From the NCBI GenBank assembly GCA_964428895.1, contig CAYRZU010000050.1, forward strand, positions 1 to 28,047: a stretch of 28,047 nt of DNA, read 5' to 3'. Shown here one piece after another: positions 23,262-28,047 of the stretch. Source of the stretch: HyVt-337 sp964428895 (GTDB lineage: Bacteria > Planctomycetota > Phycisphaerae > SM23-33). The notes under the pieces were generated by a model, which had not been told where the DNA came from, did not search any database, and worked only from the letters and a program-made list of their open reading frames with translations. Position 1 is the first letter of the stretch; each line of letters opens with the position of its first letter. A program made the position numbers and the translations under genes.

Positions 23262-23485
23262 ACCTACACCTTCAATAGCCCACGACATTATCCAAATCGA
23301 TCGCGGCGGGAGGTGCGGATGAACCGACTTCCATGTGGGTGGCCGCGTCGAGCGGTTGGGATCTGCGGCGCACGACTCGTTCGTGCCGGCCGAATCCCAG
23401 TGCGCCCGACGTTTCCACGGGCGCCCCTTCTACAACGGTCGTCGCCATCCGATGAATCAAAACGCGGGGGCTCCGGCGACGGTGG

Positions 23486-23511
23486 CTCAGATATCTGAGG
23501 CCAATAGTATA
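23486..23511 (-). promoter_or_regulatory. Palindrome and -10-like box upstream of helicase
   Basis: CTCAGATATCTGAG (23486-23499) is a perfect 14-bp palindrome. On the minus strand it lies six bases past TATACT (23506-23511), where an operator would be. The helicase start is about 225 bases away. There is no convincing -35. Confidence 0.35.
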
Positions 23512-23518
23512 TCGGCAT

Positions 23519-23537
23519 TGCGGGCGAAAAGCCCGCA
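23519..23537. terminator. Hairpin after the aldo/keto reductase gene
   Basis: TGCGGGC (23519-23525), loop GAAAA, GCCCGCA (23531-23537). It follows the minus-strand stop at 23570 by about 33 bases and has no T-tract on that side. Confidence 0.5.
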
Positions 23538-23569
23538 GAAACATCGCGCCGTGGCGGCGGCTGACGTTC

Positions 23570-24649
23570 CTACGACTTCTCGTACAGGGCCTGTTGGGCG
23601 CGTTTGATGATGTCGACCACGGGCAAGCCGTTCGGGCAGCGGCTTTCGCATAGGCCGCAATACGTGCAGTTGTCCAGCCGCATGCCGTCCTGCCATTGGT
23701 GGCCGTTGAAGGCCTCACGGGCCTCGTCCATACCCAAGTAGGTGTAGGCGTTGTAGTAGCTCAGGGCCGAGCCGACGGTGATGTCCTCCGGACACGGCGA
23801 GCAATAGCCGCACGCGGTGCAGCGCGGTTCGGAGGTGTCCATCATCTCGTTGACGCGGTCGATGATCTGGTCGGCCGTCAGGTCGAACTCGCCCATGGTG
23901 TCTTCAATCCACTTGGCGTAGGCGACCTCCTCCGGCGAGGTGAAACCAATCAGTGGATGCACGCCATCCAGCAGCATCAGATAGCGCAGGGCCAGTTCCT
24001 TCAGGTCATCGCGAGCGGCCAGGAACCCCCCGGCCAGCGGATTCATGGCAATCACGGTGATGCCGTTCTCGCGACAGTATTCCACCGCCCGCAGGCGGAT
24101 CGTGTTGATAACGTTCAGGGGAAGTGTGACGGTTTCGAACGTGCCGCTCTTGAGGAAACGCAAGATCGTTTCCGGGTCGGCGTGGGTGGTAATGCCCAAG
24201 TGGTCCCACTGGGCTGTCCGACCGGTCACGCCGTCGTACCAACCGCCGGGCTTGAAGGCTTTGGCGAATTGCTCGTCGGTGTGGGTGGTCCAAAGATGGT
24301 AGTAGTCCACGCGATCCAGGCCCAGCCGTCTCAGCGATTGGTCGAAGATGTGGTTGAACTTGTCGACGTCGCGGGCGCCGAAGCCGCCTTCCGGCCTGAA
24401 CTCCCCCAGTTCCAACCCGCCGTTACCCACCGTGCACTTGGTGGACACCATGACGCGGCCGCGATAGTCCGGATGCCGAACGGCCTCGCCGACCCACGCC
24501 TCGGAGTTCTCGACCTCATCGGCCCGACAATAGCACGGCGAGGTATCGACATAGTTGAAACCCGCGTCGATTCCGGCCCGAACCGTGGCCACGCCGGACT
24601 CGCGATCCACCAGCCGCATCGCCCCGATCACAATCTTGCTCATCTTCAC
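23570..24649 (-). CDS. Aldo/keto reductase with two C-terminal 4Fe-4S clusters
   Basis: A 359-residue protein starting at GTG 24649, eight bases after AAGGAG (an in-frame ATG is two codons later). The AKR barrel (~5-245) keeps the catalytic tetrad Asp35, Tyr40, Lys71 and His118 (VDTSPCY, STKC, DYYHLW). The C-terminal part carries CxxCxxCxxCP (277-287, CTACGYCSPCP) and CxxCxxCxxxCP (328-339, CTYCGLCESRCP), as in ferredoxin-fused aldo/keto reductases. Such fusions reduce carbonyls, perhaps drawing electrons from iron-sulfur partners rather than only NADPH. Substrate unknown. Divergent from the sugar-isomerase-like gene at 24779, so possibly a shared carbohydrate-degradation step; that is inference. 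Confidence 0.9.
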   Translation of the reverse strand: MKMSKIVIGAMRLVDRESGVATVRAGIDAGFNYVDTSPCYCRADEVENSEAWVGEAVRHPDYRGRVMVSTKCTVGNGGLELGEFRPEGGFGARDVDKFNHIFDQSLRRLGLDRVDYYHLWTTHTDEQFAKAFKPGGWYDGVTGRTAQWDHLGITTHADPETILRFLKSGTFETVTLPLNVINTIRLRAVEYCRENGITVIAMNPLAGGFLAARDDLKELALRYLMLLDGVHPLIGFTSPEEVAYAKWIEDTMGEFDLTADQIIDRVNEMMDTSEPRCTACGYCSPCPEDITVGSALSYYNAYTYLGMDEAREAFNGHQWQDGMRLDNCTYCGLCESRCPNGLPVVDIIKRAQQALYEKS

Positions 24650-24719
24650 AGCACGCGCTCCTTGTTTAGGGTCTGACTACACCATGACAGTTTCGCCGGG
24701 CGCCTTCAAGACCATCATG

Positions 24720-24749
24720 TTGATTCGGCCTCCGTCGGCCCTCTACAAT
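24720..24749 (+). promoter_or_regulatory. Sigma-70-type promoter
   Basis: TTGATT (24720-24725), 18 bases, TACAAT (24744-24749), 29 bases before the ATG at 24779. Matches the architecture at 19043-19072. Confidence 0.6.
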
Positions 24750-24778
24750 CCCCCCACCCCTACCCCAGGAGACTCCCG

Positions 24779-25657
24779 ATGAGACTTGGCGGCGCCGACG
24801 GGCACTTCACGGCTGCGAGCATCGACGGCCTCGAGCCGCTGTGCGAAACGCTCGACACCTACGGCCTATCGACCATCATCGCCCCGTGGACGATCGGCGA
24901 GATGACCGACGACGAGCTGTCCGCCTACGGAGACCGGGCCCGCGAGCTGAATCTCGTGATCGGCGAAACGTTCTACTTCGCCAACATGCTCGACGCCGAT
25001 CCGGCCGTGCGGGCTGGGCACATTCGGAACGTGAGGGACATCCTGCCCAAGGCCGAACGGTTGGGCTGTAAGAGCGTGATCACGCTGACGGGGACGAACC
25101 ATCCGTCCGGCAACCCCACCGCCCCGCACCCGACCGATCCCTATATGTACTCCGACGCCGCCAAGGCCAAGTTCCGCGAGGTGGTGCTGCGGATCGTCGA
25201 CGGCCTCGACTTGCCGAACGTCAAATACATCATCGAGCCGTGGAACAACACGTTCTTCTACGAACCGGAAACCATCGCCGCGTTCTTCGATAGCGTCGAC
25301 CACCCCATGGTGGGCCTACACCTCGACCAAATGAACATGGTCCACCAGAGCACCTACTACCACACCACCGACCTGATCAACCGCACCTTTGACCTACTGG
25401 CTGCGAAGGTCTTCAGCGTGCATCTAAAGGACATCTGCATCACGCGCGGGCCGGGGGACTTCGTGTCCTTCAAGGAGGTCCTTGTCGGCGACGGCTCGAT
25501 GGATTACGAAACGTACCTCACGCGCCTGGCCCAGCTACCGGCCGACACCCCCTGCTACTGCGAACACCTGGCCACCGAGGCCGAGTACGCCCTCAACTTC
25601 GCCCGCCTCCACCACATCGCCAAGAAGACGGGCGTGAACTTCCTGCCGCGCGTGTAA
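24779..25657 (+). CDS. Sugar-phosphate isomerase/epimerase-like TIM-barrel protein
   Basis: A 292-residue protein with AGGAG 7 bases before the ATG. It has the xylose-isomerase-like (AP-endonuclease-2 type) barrel, and the four expected metal ligands are in order: Glu153 (IEPWNN), Asp183 (HLDQMN), His215 (VHLKD) and Glu262 (CEHL). Related enzymes epimerise or isomerise keto-sugars, inosose or uronate derivatives with a divalent metal. The exact substrate is unknown. No signal peptide, so cytoplasmic. It diverges from the Fe-S aldo/keto reductase and has its own promoter. It ends some 70 bases before the cold-shock promoter, with no obvious terminator between. Confidence 0.87.
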   Translation: MRLGGADGHFTAASIDGLEPLCETLDTYGLSTIIAPWTIGEMTDDELSAYGDRARELNLVIGETFYFANMLDADPAVRAGHIRNVRDILPKAERLGCKSVITLTGTNHPSGNPTAPHPTDPYMYSDAAKAKFREVVLRIVDGLDLPNVKYIIEPWNNTFFYEPETIAAFFDSVDHPMVGLHLDQMNMVHQSTYYHTTDLINRTFDLLAAKVFSVHLKDICITRGPGDFVSFKEVLVGDGSMDYETYLTRLAQLPADTPCYCEHLATEAEYALNFARLHHIAKKTGVNFLPRV

Positions 25658-25729
25658 TGGCGCCGCCGCACCGGTGATTCGGCGCTGTTCATCGCGCATG
25701 GACCTCGCACAAACGCGCGACATATTTCT

Positions 25730-25758
25730 TTGACATCGGTTAGGGCAAATCGGACAAT
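25730..25758 (+). promoter_or_regulatory. Promoter of the cold-shock gene
   Basis: TTGACA (25730-25735, perfect), 17 bases, GACAAT (25753-25758). Transcription from near 25765 would give a leader of about 190 bases, as in cold-shock mRNAs. The leader includes a G-rich stem-forming stretch (about 25775-25806); nothing else in it was recognised. Confidence 0.6.
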
Positions 25759-25955
25759 ATTCTGGACATAAAGCTGGCGGGGGCTGAGGGGCGTTCCCCA
25801 GGCCGCCATCCAGCACATTAGCATCGGTTTCGTTTGCACTATGCACCCAGCTCCTCTACTTCGCGGGAATGTTCGCTTCTTCACCGTAGTAGCTGAGTCA
25901 GTTGGATGACGAGGCTTGCGGATCAAGTATGCTTGTTTTCAAAGGAGCCATCGCA

Positions 25956-26156
25956 ATGGCAAAAGGCACTGTAAAGTGGTTCAACGATTCAAAGGGTTTT
26001 GGTTTCATCACGACGGAAGACGGCACGGATGCATTCGTGCATCACGCTGACATCTTGGGCGAAGGCTTCAAGAGCCTGGCCGAAGGTGAATCCGTCGAAT
26101 TCGAGCTGACCGAAGGCCCCAAGGGCCCCAAGGCCATCAACGTCAAGAAGGCCTAG
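25956..26156 (+). CDS. cspA: Cold-shock protein (CspA family)
   Basis: A 66-residue single-domain OB-fold protein from ATG 25956, with AAAGGAG 8 bases upstream; the frame extends to 25902 but the family starts MAKGTVKWFN. RNP1 is KGFGFI (13-18) and RNP2 is DAFVHH (25-30). It ends GPKAINVKKA. It binds single-stranded RNA or DNA, and in other bacteria acts as an RNA chaperone. The long leader and perfect terminator (26179-26210) make a monocistronic unit. Its codon use is less GC-biased than the flanking genes, as expected for highly expressed small genes. Members of this family may be cold-induced or constitutive; the sequence does not decide which. Confidence 0.96.
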   Translation: MAKGTVKWFNDSKGFGFITTEDGTDAFVHHADILGEGFKSLAEGESVEFELTEGPKGPKAINVKKA

Positions 26157-26178
26157 GTCTGACCGACGTGAATTCTCG

Positions 26179-26210
26179 AGCGCCGTCCTCCGGGACGGCG
26201 CTTGTTTTTT
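26179..26210 (+). terminator. Rho-independent terminator of the cold-shock gene
   Basis: AGCGCCGTCC (26179-26188), loop TCCG, GGACGGCGCT (26193-26202), then TGTTTTTT. The 10-bp stem is perfect and the T-tract strong. Confidence 0.93.
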
Positions 26211-26300
26211 GCGCCCACGGCGCAGCCGGATCGACGGGGAATTGCATGTTGTGCAGCCTGTCTTAACATAGGGTGACGAGGCCTGTCGGAGATTCGACTC

Positions 26301-27692
26301 TTGCGCATCCTGCTGATCCATCCTCCCTGCAGCGAGCGCACCATGGGCGTTCGTCGCATCGCCCGGCTCGAGCCGCTCGGCCTGGAGACCATCGGCGCGG
26401 CGGTCTCGGCCGACCACGAGGTCCGACTGGTGGACATGCTGAGCCGCCCGGGCGACCTGATGCGGACGCTCAAACGCTTTCGCCCAGACGTCGCGGGTGT
26501 AACGACCGAGGCCGTCCGCTCGGCCCAGGCCATCGAGGCGCTGCGAACGGTCCGCCGGACGGCGCCGGACTGCCTGACCCTCGTCGGGGGCTACCACCCC
26601 ACCACCTTTCCCGAGACCTTCGCCGACCCGGCCGTCGACCTGTGCGTGCTGGGCGAAGGGACAGCCGCCTTCGCGGAGATCTGCGCCGCCCGCCAAGCCG
26701 GCGCCAGAAGCTTTCGGCACATTCCCGGACTGATGGTCCGTACCGACAACGGCCTGGACCCCACCGAGCCACGCCCCCTGCCGACCGCCCTGGACGACCA
26801 GCCCTTGCCGGACCGGGCCCTGACGGCCCGTTACCGCAAGGGCTACTACTACGTCACCGAGCCATCCGCCGCGGCCATGCGGCTGTCGTTCGGGTGCCGT
26901 CACGGCTGCAGCTTCTGCACCAGCCCGCTCTACGCCGGCAACCACTACGTGGGGCGTGATGTCGACGCCATGTTCCGGGAGATCTGCAGCATCCGCGAGC
27001 CCTTCATCTACTTCGGCGACAACGGCGCCTTCCACGACGTCGATCGTACGCGGCGGCTGGGGCAGATGCTCATCGACCACGGCGTCCGGAAGCGCTATCT
27101 GTGCTACGTACGGACCGACACCGTCGCCAAGAATACGGAGTTGTTCGAGCTGTGGGCCCGCGCGGGGCTATCCTTCGCGATGATCGGCCTGGAAGCACTC
27201 GACGACGACGCCCTGAGCGGCTTCAACAAGGGCACCAGCACCTCGGTCAACGAGCAGGCCGTCCGCTTCCTGGAAGAGATCGGCGTGTCGATCCTGGCCG
27301 GCTTTGTGATCCGCCCGGACGCGGGCCCCGAGGACTTCGAACGCCTGGATCGCTACATCGAAGCCCATCCGTCTATCGTCCACGCCGAATTCACGCCGCT
27401 GACCCCCTTTCCCGGCACCCGCTACCACGAGCAGCAACGCCACAACGTCATCGCCACCGACTGGGACCTGTACGACATGCAGCACTTCGTGGTCCGAACC
27501 GAGTTGCCGCAAGAGGAACTCTATCGCCTGATGGTCCGCAGCTACACCAAAGTGGTGCTGCGCGTCATGCGGAACGAGAAGCTGTGGTGGCCGTTCGTGG
27601 GGATTCGGAAACGCAAGCTGCGATTGCTGAAGGGCCTGCTATCCAACCGGGCCGCCTACTTGCGCGCCCACCGCCACGTGGCGGCCGTCTAG
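26301..27692 (+). CDS. B12-binding radical SAM protein (second)
   Basis: A 463-residue protein. It starts with TTG 26301, nine bases after CGGAG; the first ATG (26343) would cut into the fold's first strand (ILLIHPP). Residues ~1-130 are a cobalamin-binding-like domain (LVDMLS, GVTTEAV, VGGYHPTTFP, VLGEGTAAF). Cys199-x3-Cys203-x2-Cys206 (GCRHGCSFC) is the radical-SAM cluster. The barrel (to about 390) is followed by a segment beginning WDLYDMQHFV with LPQEELYRLM, which reminds me of hopanoid C-3 methylase-like proteins, but not enough to name it. It is probably a methyltransferase or similar on a lipid or secondary metabolite. It is only broadly similar to the 10070-11731 protein and shares no neighbours with it. 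Confidence 0.85.
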   Translation: MRILLIHPPCSERTMGVRRIARLEPLGLETIGAAVSADHEVRLVDMLSRPGDLMRTLKRFRPDVAGVTTEAVRSAQAIEALRTVRRTAPDCLTLVGGYHPTTFPETFADPAVDLCVLGEGTAAFAEICAARQAGARSFRHIPGLMVRTDNGLDPTEPRPLPTALDDQPLPDRALTARYRKGYYYVTEPSAAAMRLSFGCRHGCSFCTSPLYAGNHYVGRDVDAMFREICSIREPFIYFGDNGAFHDVDRTRRLGQMLIDHGVRKRYLCYVRTDTVAKNTELFELWARAGLSFAMIGLEALDDDALSGFNKGTSTSVNEQAVRFLEEIGVSILAGFVIRPDAGPEDFERLDRYIEAHPSIVHAEFTPLTPFPGTRYHEQQRHNVIATDWDLYDMQHFVVRTELPQEELYRLMVRSYTKVVLRVMRNEKLWWPFVGIRKRKLRLLKGLLSNRAAYLRAHRHVAAV

Positions 27693-27700
27693 CTGGCGGC

Positions 27701-28047
27701 CTATTCGTGTCGCAAGGCCGTAATCGGGTCCAGCTTGGCGGCGCGAATGGCCGGATACAGGCCGAAGATAATCCCCACCGCCACGCTGATCACCAACGAC
27801 AAGATCACGCTATAGAGCGGAACGATGGTGGGCATCTTCGACCAGAAGGTGATCAGCACCGGGATAGCGATCCCGAAGGCAATACCGATCAGGCCGCCCA
27901 CGGTCGTCAGCACCACCGTCTCGATCAGGAATTGGCCGATGATCTGCCGGCGCTTGGCCCCGATGGCGCGGCGGATGCCGATCTCGCGGGTCCGCTCGGT
28001 CACCGACGCCAGCATGATGTTCATGATGCCGATGCCGCCGACCAGCA
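27701..28047 (-). CDS. MacB/FtsX-type ABC transporter permease, C-terminal part
   Basis: Partial gene; its 5' end lies beyond the right edge. The visible protein reads LVGGIGIMNIMLASV into TERTREIGIRRAIGAK, the signature of MacB-type permeases, followed by two or three membrane helices and the closing IRAAKLDPITALRHE. These proteins use ATP from a partner NBD to move lipoproteins, peptides or macrolides outward by mechanotransmission. The ATPase and adaptor are probably beyond the window. The reading frame continues to base 28047 with no stop. It is convergent with the radical SAM gene, 8 bases apart. Confidence 0.9.
   Translation of the reverse strand, partial: LVGGIGIMNIMLASVTERTREIGIRRAIGAKRRQIIGQFLIETVVLTTVGGLIGIAFGIAIPVLITFWSKMPTIVPLYSVILSLVISVAVGIIFGLYPAIRAAKLDPITALRHE

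Noticed and set aside
1..28047. tRNA, rRNA, CRISPR arrays, insertion sequences or phage genes
   Set aside because: No cloverleaf consensus, regularly spaced repeats, transposase or integrase motifs were found on either strand by eye.

Overview
The window looks like a piece of a high-GC planctomycete genome, most likely class Phycisphaerae or a close relative. The reasons are the three secreted FGE-fold proteins with PEP-CTERM tails, two of which also carry dockerin-type calcium repeats; a LacI-family regulator whose hinge is replaced by a basic AT-hook-like linker; two UroD/MtaA-like methyltransferase-family proteins; a divergent amidohydrolase; a sugar-phosphate isomerase-like TIM barrel; and a ferredoxin-tailed aldo/keto reductase. 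This assignment is inference from gene content; there is no rRNA or other taxonomic marker.

Layout. 1-249: left-edge intergenic DNA with a promoter-like module and a perfect hairpin. 250-4111 (minus strand): three FGE-fold PEP-CTERM proteins, the first two in transcription order 4111->3299 and then the 3088->1646 / 1620->250 pair, which forms a two-gene operon. 4112-4517: divergent control region carrying a second copy of the promoter-like module. 4518-5570: LacI-type regulator. 5580-8098: UroD-like protein and a divergent metal-dependent amidohydrolase. 8361-8957: atypical SDR. 9171-9902: exported PepSY-like protein with a very acidic tail. 10070-11731: B12-binding radical SAM protein.

11800-17717 is the most coherent system: a membrane histidine kinase, an NtrC-type sigma-54 activator, a palindromic upstream activating site, a textbook -24/-12 promoter, a TonB-dependent outer-membrane receptor and a dedicated TonB, all on the plus strand. 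It reads as a self-contained sensor-to-transporter circuit. ExbB and ExbD are not in the window, and the transported substrate cannot be read from sequence.

17815-25657 holds single genes in alternating orientation: a second UroD-like protein, an exported hypothetical protein, a NodB-type polysaccharide deacetylase, a single-pass Cys-rich membrane protein, an RhlE-type DEAD-box helicase, the Fe-S aldo/keto reductase and the sugar isomerase-like protein. 25730-26210 is a complete cold-shock gene unit (promoter, long leader, CspA-type protein, strong terminator). 26301-27692 is a second B12-binding radical SAM protein, and the right edge cuts a MacB/FtsX-type ABC permease.

No rRNA, tRNA, CRISPR array, transposase or integrase was recognised. 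Many long reading frames opposite the real genes are artefacts of strong GC bias at third codon positions.
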